A stretch of DNA of 64,000 bases, from NCBI GenBank assembly GCA_036873755.1, contig JAVTVY010025069.1, forward strand, positions 1 to 64,000, written 5' to 3'. Shown piece by piece: positions 11,410 to 20,619 of this stretch. The position numbers and the translations under genes are program-made. The stretch's first letter is position 1; each line of letters opens with the position of its first letter. The notes under the pieces are model-generated. The model was not told the DNA's origin. It worked only from the letters and a program-made list of their open reading frames with translations, and searched no databases. The stretch comes from Hanleya hanleyi. Taxonomy: Eukaryota; Mollusca; Polyplacophora; Lepidopleurida; Hanleyidae.

Positions 11410-11690
11410 TACACCATATCTGTGCTGTATTATGCAATATCTGTGCTGTATTATGCAATATCTGTCCCGTGTTATACAATATCTGTCCTGTATTATAGCA
11501 AATATGTCCTGTATTGTACCATATTTGTCCTGTATTATACAATATATGTTCTGTATTATGCCAAATCTGTGCTGTATTATACAGTATCTGTCCTGTATTA
11601 TACCAAATCTGTGCTGTATTATACAATGTTTCCTGTATCGTACCATATACATCCTGTATTATACATTATATGTTCTGTATTATACAATCG
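11410..11690. repeat. 21-bp minisatellite, left copy, about 13 units
   Basis: Unit is close to ATCTGTCCTGTATTATACAAT. Because 21 is a multiple of three and the unit lacks stops, all three + frames stay open, giving spurious Tyr/Cys/Ile-rich ORFs. The right-arm copy has about 22 units. Confidence 0.92.
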
Positions 11691-11837
11691 GATAGCGGTT
11701 CTCGTGAATAACAACAAGTTCAGCAATGTTTATATAGTTTATTATCCCCAATGTTACATCATACCCAGGCTGGGGGAGCCGCCCTGGGTATGTTTAGTAT
11801 GTTCACAGCAAAACAAATTGAAATATCAAACACCATG

Positions 11838-11844
11838 TTTTATT
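11838..11844 (-). terminator. Poly(A) signal of zinc-finger gene A, left copy
   Basis: AATAAAA on the minus strand about 100 bp past the stop at 11,944. The mirror copy is at 17,263-17,269. Confidence 0.6.
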
Positions 11845-11943
11845 ATTTAACGCACCGTCACATTAGGTACAAATGTTTACTGAGCTCAAGTCAACGATCA
11901 GCATGTAGGCATAGAGAGTATGTGCGGCCTGTTATGGTATTCA

Positions 11944-12856
11944 TCAGTGCACGGGTGACGCATTCAACCGATGGCGGTGGTCGGTCAGCTTGGTAAGGAA
12001 AAACGTGACATTGGTTACCCTCTCTACCACCCATTGTGTGTTGGGGCGTTGACGATGTGCCCATCTCAAGGCATCCACGGTGTCCAGTATCTCCAGCATC
12101 GTCTCTAGTGACCTTCGGTTAATGATGGTGAACGGCTGATCAGACACATAGATATTATTGCCGGGATAATAATACCGTAACTGGTCCGTCTTTTTGTGAC
12201 GTAAGATGTACCCGAAAGCGACATTCAATTTGAAGGCCGTAGTTTGATCTTTGAAGATGGCTTCCACGTAGCTGCGTAGACGGGTGAGGTTGGTCAGTGG
12301 GAAATTGTAAATATCTTGAATAGGGCCATGAGGGTGGAAACAGTGCCGTGTCATGGACCAATGGCGCCGATCGATGTCACTCACTGGATGGTTGTCCTGT
12401 AAGAGATCGCCCAGAAAATGTTCGATGTTGTCAGGCGTATGACTCGAAACCGTAACGCTGGGGTCCGGCTGGATATCCAGGTTCTTCTGAACTGTGGGTA
12501 TAGGTGGGCTCTCCTATATCGCATCACCAGTGGCGTTCGTCTCCCCGGGCTTATCTTCACTGGGTCTGACCTTCCGCGGCTCCTCTTCAGTAGGAAGTTG
12601 TCGCTCATGCCATGGTACCGGGGCATGAATCAAACGTTGGTGTCGCAGCAACTGAATGGTCAGTTTGAAAAGCCGACCACAATCCTCGCATGGACGCTTG
12701 GATGGCCCATGAATTGAACGTTCATGGCGCAGTAAAGCATCTTCCCGATTAAATGACCGTGCGCAGGTTATACAAGTATACAGTCCGCCGTTGTGGGTGG
12801 CCGTGTCGTGGCGACGTAAATTGTCTAGACGAGTAAACTGCTTCTGGCAAGTTCAA
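11944..12856 (-). pseudogene. Zinc-finger gene A, left arm: C2H2 x3 plus conserved C-terminal domain, broken
   Basis: This is a minus-strand copy of gene A. The first finger is cut: relative to the right arm, a deletion near 12,856 removes the TATA box, leader and start of finger 1. Fingers 2 and 3 keep their Cys and His residues (YTCITC...H....H; RPCEDC...H....H). The TAG at 12,516-12,514 interrupts the linker where the right copy has Lys. Downstream the frame is open to 11,944 and reads the conserved domain (HPVSDIDRRHW, IQDIYNF, AFKLNVAFGYIL, RPNTQWVVERVTNVTFFLTK). A C-terminal extension (TDHRHRLNASPVH) replaces the IG end of gene B through a +1 shift shared with the right copy. Without a promoter, and with a nonsense codon, it is probably not expressed. 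Confidence 0.85.
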
Positions 12857-12904
12857 TTACCCAAGTCGAGGACCGAGATGTACTGGTGTACGACTGAGCC
12901 GCAT

Positions 12905-12911
12905 TGCGCGC

Positions 12912-12942
<31 letters not shown>

Positions 12943-12950
12943 TGTGGGGA
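12905..12950. repeat. (TG)n microsatellite, left arm
   Basis: TG/GTGTG run preceded by GCGCGCG. Equivalent (CA)n runs are at 14,555-14,590 and 16,061-16,096. Short catccggg-type repeats follow to 13,080. Confidence 0.85.
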
Positions 12951-13261
12951 GTGGATTTTACATCCGGGAGCTTGTCAACATCCGGGTTTCCAAGTGGGAT
13001 TTTCCCGTCGTTCCTCCGTCTACCATCCGGGTACTGTGGTTTTACATCCGGGTCCTCATCTTGCATCCAGGTTTTTCATGAGCCACATTGCCTACGTGTG
13101 TGTGTTTGTGTTTGAGTCCAATCGTGCACCATGTCGAATTACGTTCTCTCCGAAAACTTCGTCTCATTGCATCAACATGCTCAGATCCATTCAATATAAA
13201 CACAACCAAGAGACATCAACACCAACAGGCACATAGCGTCATACACGTTTTATTATCCTCA

Positions 13262-13305
13262 CAGCACCACCACCACCACTACCACCACCACCACCACCAC
13301 CACCT
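13262..13305. repeat. (CAC)n trinucleotide repeat in gene B 3' flank, left
   Basis: Runs of CAC/CAT-type triplets. The mirror (GGT)n is at 15,724-15,776. A poly(A) signal for the minus-strand gene (TTTTATT on +) lies just before it at about 13,246. Confidence 0.9.
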
Positions 13306-13391
13306 AGCGTTGCCGCCGTCAACGATCAGCGTATAGACATATAGAGTATGTATGGCATGTTATGGTATTCATCACTGCATGGGTGAAGCAT

Positions 13392-14287
13392 TCAGCCTAT
13401 GGTGTAGTCGGTCAGCTTGGTGACGAAAAACGTGACATTGGCCATCCCCTCTACGACCCACTGGGTGTTGGGGCGTTGTTGTTGGGCCCATTCCAAGGGA
13501 TCCACGGTGTCTCCAGCATCGTCTCTAGCGATGTCTTATCCGTGATGGTAAAGAGTTGGTCAAATACCCGGATGCTACTGCTCGGGTAAAAGTATCGGAC
13601 TTGGTCTGCCTCCTTATGCTGTAGCACATAACCAAACGCCAGATTCAACTTGAAGGCCGTAGTTTGATCGTTGAAGATGGCTTCCACGTAACTGCGTAGA
13701 TGGGCCAGGTCGGTCAGTCGGAAATTGTAGATATCTTGAATAGGGCGATGACGGTGGAAGCAGTGCCGGATCGTGGGCCAATGGCGCCGATAGATGTCAC
13801 TCACTGGATGATCGTCGTGTAACAGATCGCTAGGAACATTTATGGGTTCGTCCGCGAAGTGTACTTTGCCCTTTACGTCGTACAAAATCTGGTTCAAGGT
13901 CTTGTCGTCGGAATTTGAATTAGGGCGACATCATCATCATCGGCCCTCATGCGATGGGTGGGAGTTCCGTGTCTCGATACTGGTGCCTATGGGCTTCTCT
14001 ACCAGCAAACGTGGCTGTGGAACAGGGTGTCGTGCGCGTTGGTGTCGCAGCAACTGACTGGTCAGTTTGAAAAGCCGACCACATTCTTCGCATGAACGCT
14101 TGGGTACTTCATGGCGTGCACGTGTGTGGCGCTGTAAATGATCCGGGCGCTGAAACGACAGTGTACATATCGTACAGCTATACTGGGCGGTTCCTTCGTG
14201 CTTGGTAGCCTCATGGCGGCTCAAGTCGTGCAGACGAGTGATTGATTTCGAGCAAGTAGTACAAGTGAATATCTTGGTGGTTGACAA
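13392..14287 (-). pseudogene. Zinc-finger gene B, left arm: intact fingers, frameshifted body
   Basis: This minus-strand copy has all three fingers with complete Cys2His2 sets (FTCTTC...H....H, YSCTIC...H....H, RSCEEC...H....H) within 13,937-14,287. The codon at the family start position is TTG (14,287-14,285), followed by STTKIF. Relative to the right copy it lost 2 nt near 13,975 and about 8 nt near 13,920 in the linker, and 7 nt near 13,510 in the C-terminal domain. The domain (DIYRRHW, IQDIYNFRL, AFKLNLAFGYVLQHKE) therefore falls in a second frame, 13,451-13,897. A TATA box lies upstream at 14,325-14,317. The DNA-binding half is preserved better here than in the right copy, while the rest is not. 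Confidence 0.88.
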
Positions 14288-14316
14288 AGTGTCTGATGAA
14301 ACGGCCAGGCCGCTTC

Positions 14317-14325
14317 CCTTTTATA
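14317..14325 (-). promoter_or_regulatory. TATA box of gene B, left
   Basis: TATAAAAGG on the minus strand about 30-40 bp before the start region, mirrored at 14,687-14,695. The two gene B copies are divergent around the palindrome axis. Confidence 0.65.
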
Positions 14326-14420
14326 GCACGCTAGCTGGTGATCTATTTTTAGCACACTCTACCCCAAGTCGAGGATCGAGGCTGGTGTACTGGTGTACGA
14401 CTGAGCCGCATTGCGCGCGC

Positions 14421-14590
14421 AAAACAGGGATGTCAACAACCTCACAGTACCCGGGTCCCATGGACACCTGACGGATGGAAGACGTAACGACGGAAAAACC
14501 CACTTGGAAACCCGGATGTTGACAAGATCTCAGATGTAAAATCCACAGCCCACATACACACACACACACACACGCACACACACACACACG
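14421..14590. other. Central spacer of inverted repeat I
   Basis: Asymmetric segment between the two GCGCGCGC ends of the arms. Its right part (14,470-14,590) is a third copy of the sequence found between genes B and A (15,960-16,100), ending in a (CA)n run. This indicates that each arm is made of tandem gene units sharing the same upstream module. Confidence 0.75.
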
Positions 14591-14686
14591 TGCGCGCGCA
14601 ATGCGGCTCAGTCGTACACCAGTACATCAGTCTCGATCCTCGACTTGGGGCAGAGTGTGCTAAAAATAGATCACCAGCTAGCGTGC

Positions 14687-14695
14687 TATAAAAGG
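14687..14695 (+). promoter_or_regulatory. TATA box of gene B, right
   Basis: TATAAAAGG 45 bp before the ATG at 14,740, with a TCATCAGAC initiator-like sequence at about 14,713. Confidence 0.65.
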
Positions 14696-14739
14696 GAAGC
14701 GGCCTGGCCGTTTCATCAGACACTCTATCAACCACCAAG

Positions 14740-15636
14740 ATGTTCACTAGTACTACGTGCTCGAAATCATTCACTCGTCTGCACGACCTGCGCCGCCATG
14801 AGGCTACCAAGCACGAAGGAACCGCCCGGTATAGCTGGACGATATGTACACTGTCGCTTCAGCGCCCGGATCATTTACAGCGCCACACACGTGCACGCCA
14901 TGAAGTACCCAAGCGTCCATGCGAAGAATGTGGTCGGCTTTTCAAACTAACCAGTCAGTTGCTGCGACACCAACGCACACAACACCCTGTTCCGCAGCCA
15001 CGTTTGCTGGTAGAGAAGCCCGTAGGCACCAGTATCGAGACAGAGGGAACTCCCACCCATCGCGTGAGGGCCGATGATGATGATGTCGCCCTAATTCCAC
15101 AGTCAAATTTCGACCACAAGACCTTGAGCCAGATTTTGTACGACGTAGAGGGCAAAGTACACTTCGCGGACGAACCCATAAATGTTCCTAGCGATCTGAT
15201 ACACGACGATCATCCAGTGAGTGACATCTATCGGCGCCATTGGCCCATGATACGGCACTGCTTCCACCGTCATCGCCCATTTCAAGATATCTACAATTTC
15301 CGACTGACCGACCTCACCCATCTACGCAGCTACGTGGGAGCCATCTTCAACGATCAAACTACGGCCTTCAAGTTGAATCTGGCGTTTGGTTATGTGCTAC
15401 AGCATAAGGAGGCAGACCAAGTCCGATACTTTTACCCGAGCAGTAGCATCCGGGTATTTGACCAACCCTTTACCATCACGGATAAGACGTCGCTAGAGAC
15501 GATGCTGGAGAAACTGGACACCGTGGATCCCTTGGAATGGGCCCAACAACAACGCCCCAACACCCAGTGGGTCGTAGAGAGGATGACCAATGTCATGTTT
15601 TTCGTCACCAAGCTGACCGACTACACCATAGGCTGA
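14740..15636 (+). CDS. Three-finger C2H2 protein with conserved C-terminal domain (gene B, right arm)
   Basis: This is the only uninterrupted copy: 298 codons from ATG to TGA. Residues 1-85 hold three C2H2-type units. Unit 1 reads FTSTTC and unit 2 YSWTIC, so the first cysteine is replaced by Ser and Trp respectively. Only unit 3 (RPCEEC...H....H) is complete. An acidic linker (DDDDVAL) follows. Residues about 130-298 form the shared domain: HPVSDIYRRHW, FQDIYNFRL, AFKLNLAFGYVLQHKE, FDQPFTIT, RPNTQWVVERMTN, FFVTKLTDYTIG. A TATA box lies upstream and AATAAAA at 15,783-15,789. The domain resembles, in my recollection, an N-terminal module of large proteins of Polinton-like or other mobile elements in invertebrates; I cannot test this. 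DNA binding through two damaged fingers is doubtful. Intactness of the frame may still reflect recent function. Confidence 0.75.
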   Translation: MFTSTTCSKSFTRLHDLRRHEATKHEGTARYSWTICTLSLQRPDHLQRHTRARHEVPKRPCEECGRLFKLTSQLLRHQRTQHPVPQPRLLVEKPVGTSIETEGTPTHRVRADDDDVALIPQSNFDHKTLSQILYDVEGKVHFADEPINVPSDLIHDDHPVSDIYRRHWPMIRHCFHRHRPFQDIYNFRLTDLTHLRSYVGAIFNDQTTAFKLNLAFGYVLQHKEADQVRYFYPSSSIRVFDQPFTITDKTSLETMLEKLDTVDPLEWAQQQRPNTQWVVERMTNVMFFVTKLTDYTIG

Positions 15637-15723
15637 ATGCTTCACCCATGCACTGATGAATACCATAACATGCCATACATACTCTATATGTCTATACGCT
15701 GATCGTTGACGGCGGCAACGCTA

Positions 15724-15776
15724 GGTGGTGGTGGTGGTGATGGTGGTGGTGATGGTAGTGGTGGTGGTGGTGCTGT
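15724..15776. repeat. (GGT)n trinucleotide repeat in gene B 3' UTR
   Basis: GGTGGTGGT and GATGGTGGT runs between the stop and the poly(A) signal. Confidence 0.9.
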
Positions 15777-15782
15777 GAGGAT

Positions 15783-15789
15783 AATAAAA
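15783..15789 (+). terminator. Poly(A) signal of gene B, right
   Basis: AATAAAA about 150 bp after the stop codon. Confidence 0.6.
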
Positions 15790-16045
15790 CGTGTATTACG
15801 CAATGTGCCTGTTGGTGTTGATGTCTGTTGGTTGTGTTTATATTGATGCAATGAGAGGAAGTTTTCGGAGAGAACGTAATTCGACATGGTACACGATTGG
15901 ACTCAAACACAAACACACACACGTACGCAATGTGCCTCATGAAAAACCTGGATGTAAAACCACAGTACCCGGATGGTAGACGGAGGAACGACGGGAAAAC
16001 CCCACTTGGAAACCCGGATGTTGACAAGCTCCCGGATGTAAAATC

Positions 16046-16057
16046 CACTGCCCCCCC

Positions 16058-16098
<41 letters not shown>

Positions 16099-16100
16099 GC
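16046..16100. repeat. Poly(C) plus (CA)n microsatellite
   Basis: A run of ten C followed by a (CA)n tract and CGCGCGC. It sits upstream of gene A as the equivalent run does upstream of gene B. Confidence 0.9.
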
Positions 16101-16180
16101 GCAATGCGGCTCCGTCGTCCACCAGTACATCTCGGTCCTCGACTTGGGGTAGTTGACCTGAGTGTGCTAAAAATAGATCA

Positions 16181-16190
16181 TATAAAAAGG
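16181..16190 (+). promoter_or_regulatory. TATA box of gene A, right
   Basis: TATAAAAAGG about 50 bp before the start region. The corresponding stretch is deleted from the left arm. Confidence 0.65.
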
Positions 16191-16219
16191 AAAGCGGCCT
16201 GGCCGTTTCATCAGACACT

Positions 16220-17163
16220 CTGTCAACCACCAAGATATTCACTTGCACAACTTGCCAGAAGCAGTTTACTCGTCTAGACAATTTACGTCGCCACGACACG
16301 GCCACCCACAACGGCGGACTGTATAATTGTATAACCTGCGCACGGTCATTTAATCGGGAAGATGCTTTACTGTGCCATGAACGTTCAATTCATGGGCCAC
16401 CCAAGCGTCCATGCGAGGATTGTGGTCGGCTTTTCAAACTGACCAGTCAGTTGCTGCGACACCAACGTTTGATTCATGCCCCGGTACCATGGCATGAGCG
16501 ACAACTTCCTACTGAAGTGGAGCCGCGGAAGGTCAGACCCAGTGAAGATAAGCCCGGGGAGACGAACGCCACTGGTGATGCGATGAAGGAGAGCCCACCT
16601 ATACCCACAGTTCAGAAGAGCCTGGATATCCAGCCGGACCCCAGCGTTACGGTTTCGAGTCATACGCCTGACAACATCGAACATTTTCTGGGCGATCTCT
16701 TACAGGACAACCATCCAGTGAGTGACATCGATCGGCGCCATTGGTCCATGACACGGCACTGTTTCCACCCTCATGGCCCTATTCAAGATATTTACAATTT
16801 CCCACTGACCAACCTCACCCGTCTACGCAGCTACGTGGAAGCCATCTTCAAAGATCAAACTACGGCCTTCAAATTGAATGTCGCTTTCGGGTACATCTTG
16901 TTTCGGGTCACAAAAAGACGGACCAGTTACGGTATTATTATCCCGGCAATAATATCTATGTGTCTGATCAGCCGTTCACCATCATTAACCGAAGGTCACT
17001 AGAGACGATGCTGGAGATACTGGACACCGTGGATGCCTTGAGATGGGCACATCGTCAACGCCCCAACACACAATGGGTGGTAGAGAGGGTAACCAATGTC
17101 ACGTTTTTCCTTACCAAGCTGACCGACCATCGCCATCGGTTGAATGCGTCACCCGTGCACTGA
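16220..17163 (+). pseudogene. Zinc-finger gene A, right arm: frameshifted
   Basis: The frame is open from upstream through three complete C2H2 fingers (FTCTTCQKQF..., YNCITCARSF..., RPCEDCGRLF...), then a Pro/Glu linker and the start of the conserved domain (DIDRRHW, IQDIYNF, AFKLNVAFGYIL). No ATG stands at the family start: the position equivalent to gene B's ATG is ATA (16,235-16,237), and the CTG at 16,220 is the in-frame equivalent of the left copy's TTG. A net insertion of 5 nt at about 16,900-16,906 (a TTTCGGG duplicate of nearby sequence) shifts the frame. The rest of the domain continues in another frame to 17,163. Lesions differ from those of the left copy of A. Confidence 0.85.
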
Positions 17164-17262
17164 TGAATACCATAACAGGCCGCACATACTCTCTATGTCT
17201 ACATGCTGATCGTTGATTTGAGCTCAGTAAACATTTGTACCTAATGTGACGGTGCGTTAAAT

Positions 17263-17269
17263 AATAAAA
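17263..17269 (+). terminator. Poly(A) signal of gene A, right
   Basis: AATAAAA about 100 bp past the C-terminal stop. Confidence 0.6.
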
Positions 17270-17416
17270 CATGGTGTTTGATATTTCAATTTGTTTTGCT
17301 GTGAACATACTAAACATACCCAGGGCGGCTCCCCCAGCCTGGGTATGATGTAACATTGGGGATAATAAACTATATAAACATTGCTGAACTTGTTGTTATT
17401 CACGACAACCGCTATC

Positions 17417-17885
17417 CGATTGTATAATACAGAACATATAATGTATAATACAGGACATATATGGTACAATACAGGAAACATATGGTATAATACGGCACAG
17501 ATTTGGTATAATACAGGACAGATACTGTATAATACAGCACAGATTTGGTATAGTACAGAACATATATTGTATAATACAGGGCAAATATGGTACAATACAG
17601 GACATATTTGCTATAATACGAGACAGATATTGTATAACACGGGACAGATATTGCATAATACAGCACAGATATTGCATAATGCAACACAGATATGGTGTAA
17701 TTCGAGACAGATATGGTATAATACAGCACAGATATGGTATAATAGAGGGCAAATGTTGTATAATACAGCACAGATTTGGTATAATACAGGACATAAATGG
17801 TACAACACAGGACAGATATAGTATAATACAGCACAGATTGGTATAATACAGGACAGATACTGTATAATACGCATGACAGATATAA
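17417..17885. repeat. 21-bp minisatellite, right copy, about 22 units
   Basis: Inverted partner of 11,410-11,690. Unit close to ATTGTATAATACAGGACAGAT. It is about 190 bp longer than the left copy. Confidence 0.92.
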
Positions 17886-17889
17886 ATGG

Positions 17890-18540
17890 TCGATCTCTAC
17901 ACCAAATACCCTTCTTCACTGCCCCAAAATGCCCACTTTCGCTACTACTCGTACTGATGACGTCACCAATGACGTCACAGATTCTGTGGACATCCCTCAA
18001 ATCAGGGTCTACACCCCGAGAGCTACAAAATGACACCCAACACGACACATTCGGACCAAGGAGGGTCCATCTCTACACCAAATACCTTCCTGCACTTTGC
18101 TAAAATGCCCACTTTCGCTACTACTCGTACTGATGACGTCACCAATGACGTCACAGATAACGGGAACATCCCTCAAATGGGGCTGTACACCCCGAGAGCT
18201 ACAACATGACACCTCCCAGGACGCATTCGGACCAAGGATGGTCCATCTCTACCCAAAATGCCTTCCTTCACTGCCCCAAAATGTTCACTTTGGCTACTAC
18301 ACGTACTGATGACGTCACCAATGACGTCACAGATGACGTGAACATCCCTCAAATCGGGATCTACACACCGAGAGCTACAACATGACACCTCCCAGGACGC
18401 ATTCGGACGAAGGATGGCCCATCTCGACCCCAAATACCTTCCTGTACTGCCCAAAAATGACCACTTTACTTACTACAACCAACTGCGCATGCGCAGATTG
18501 ACGCGCCATTCTGACTCTAACCCACACAAGCTTCACTTTG
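17890..18540. repeat. NRF1/CRE-rich tandem block, right arm of I
   Basis: Three units of about 165 bp, each with GATGACGTCACC and ATGACGTCACAG (at about 17,957, 18,133 and 18,310). They are followed by an NRF1 palindrome TGCGCATGCGCA at 18,484-18,495. Confidence 0.85.
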
Positions 18541-18559
18541 ACACCTTCCACGACCCATT

Positions 18560-19950
18560 CGGACCAGTATGGGACTATATGGGCTATATGGTACTTTTCC
18601 AAAAATTTCACCGTTGCGCTCCGAGATCCTTCCCATCGTGTTCTAAATGACGAGACGTGAAAAACAAATCCAAGCAACCCATATCACAATGAACGTGTGT
18701 GAATTTCCCGGGTTGAACCTATACCCCCGTATAGACAGCCTATAGGCCTATATACAGGCCTACCCGGTACTTTTCCCAAAAATTTCACCGATTCGCTCCG
18801 GGACCCCTCCCATTGTGTTCTAAATGACGAGACGTGAAAAATGAGACCCCACAACCCATATCACAATGAACGTGTTTGAATTTCCCAGGTTGAAACTATA
18901 CCCCCATATAGCCAGTATGGACTATATGCAGACCTCGGTGACCTTTTCTACAAATTTCGCCGATTCGCTCCCGGACCCCTCCCATCGTGTTTTTCTTCGT
19001 GAGACGAGAAAAACGAGACCCCACAAGCCATAGTAACACCCACAAAACAAATTGACCCCCCTTATAGCCAGTATGAGCCTATATACAGACCTCGGTGACT
19101 TTTCCCAAAAAATTCACCGATTCGCTCCGGGACCCTTCCCAGTGTCATTTTCTTGGCGACTCAAGAAAAACGAGACCACACAAGCCATAGTAAAGCCCAC
19201 GAAAAAAATTGCCCACCCCCATGTCCCATACAGGCATTTTCCCTTATATTGTATAATACAGACCCCTATTGTAGGGGTAATGTACGTGTTCCGCTTTTTA
19301 TAGTTTCGGGGAAAAAAATCCTAATTTTACATGCACCCACCCCATTGACTTAATAGGCAGGCCCCGATAAGCCCGGGGACCGATATTAGCCCTTTTGGCT
19401 AGGGTTGATAGGGGTTTTCCCCTATTTTAGGGGTAAAGTCCGTGTTCTGCTTTTTACAGTTTGTGGAAAAAATCCTAATTTTACATGCACCCACCCCATT
19501 GACTTGATAGGCAGGCCCCGACAAGCCTGGGGACCGATATTAGCCCTTTTGGCTAGAGTTGATAGGTGTTTTCCCCTATTTTAGGGGTAAAGTCCGTGTT
19601 CCGCATTTTATAGTTTCGGGAAAAATCCTAATTTTGCATGCACCCACCCCATTGACTTGATAGGCAGGCCCCGATAAGCCCGGGGACCGATATTAGCCCT
19701 TTTAGCTAGGGTTGATAGGGGTTTTCGCCTATTTTAGGGGTAAAGTCCGTGTTTCGCTTTTTATATTTTCGGGGGAAAATCCTAATTTTACATGCACCCA
19801 CCCCATTGACTTGATAGGCAGGTCCCAATAAGCCCGGGACCGATATTAGCCATTTTGTCTAGGGTTGATAGGTGTTTTCCCCTATTTTAGGGGTAAAGTC
19901 CGTGTTCCGCTTTTCATAGTTTCGGGAAAACATCCTAATTTTACATGCAC
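18560..19950. repeat. Satellite blocks of right arm I
   Basis: Roughly 180-bp units to about 19,200 (CGAATCGGTG and GAAATTTTTGG on the complementary strand), then about 157-bp units (CATGCACCCACCCCATTGAC, TATTAGCCCTTTTGGCTAGG) to 19,950. Inverted partners are at 4200-4954 and 9219-10,735. Confidence 0.82.
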
Positions 19951-20035
19951 CCACCCACGACTGGATGGCCCTTCACGAATGCTTCACTTTGATACCTCAT
20001 ACGACCCCATCGGACCGTGCAGCGTATTTGAAGTC

Positions 20036-20112
20036 TGGGGACTACTTTTTCTCCGCGGAAGCTTTTTTCCGCGACCGCATCACCGCCAGACCGCATCACC
20101 GCGGAGGAATTC
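20036..20112 (+). repeat. Terminal cassette of repeat I, right copy
   Basis: GGGGACTACTTTTTCTCCGCGG, then AAGCTT, then GACCGCATCACCGCCAGACC and GCATCACCGCGGAGG. Mirror of 4050-4125. Confidence 0.85.
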
Positions 20113-20619
20113 GAGGTCAAAGTTTGCTGGAACTATAGTTACCTCCCCCTAGATTGGAACTCTTCTGTGCTGGAGGTAGTTTTTGGTCAATTGAGCTGGT
20201 GGCGCCCTCCACAAATCCTCCACAAAAGAGTTATCTCCCCCGGCAAAATACGGCTCGAGCGGGTTGCTACCTACTACTTTGCCTCCTTCCACAGGGTTAA
20301 ATCTCGTCTTTTGCTGTGGAGGTCGTCCGCTTTTTATAGTTTCGGGGAAAAATCCCAATTTTACATGCACCCACCCCATTGACTTGATAGGCAGGCCCTG
20401 ATAAGCCCGGGGACCGATATTAGCCCTTTTGGCAAGGGTTGATAGGGGTTTCCCCCTATTTTAGGGGTAAAGTACGTGTTCCGCTTTTTATAGTTTCGGG
20501 GAAAAATTCCTAATTTTACATGTACCCACCCCATTGACTTAATAGGCAGGCCCCGATAAGCCCGGGGACCGATATTAGCCCTTTTGGCTAGGGTTGATAG
20601 GGGTTTTCCCCTATTTTTG

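Larger units (their letters stand above)
3930..20330. repeat. Giant composite inverted repeat I (core)
   Basis: The left arm is 3930-4954 plus 9219-9377 plus 10,324-14,420. The right arm is 14,591-20,330. The arms match in reverse-complement order block by block: end cassette, about 157-bp satellite, guanine-rich satellite, CRE/NRF1 block, 21-bp minisatellite, zinc-finger gene A, microsatellites, zinc-finger gene B. Removing the two insertions in the left arm restores collinearity. The central spacer of about 170 bp (14,421-14,590) is not symmetric. Arms differ by point changes and small indels, so this is an old palindrome or one diverging since the last gene conversion. Confidence 0.88.

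Noticed and set aside
11279..11850. Several overlapping Tyr/Cys/Ile-rich ORFs in the 21-bp minisatellite, and their mirrors at 17,257-18,048
   Set aside because: The 21-bp unit has no stop in several frames on either strand, so open frames arise automatically; no start context or domain.
12857..16311. Ser/Gly/Val/Cys-rich ORFs across the (CA)n and catccggg repeats
   Set aside because: Low-complexity translation of microsatellites, present in several frames and on both strands.
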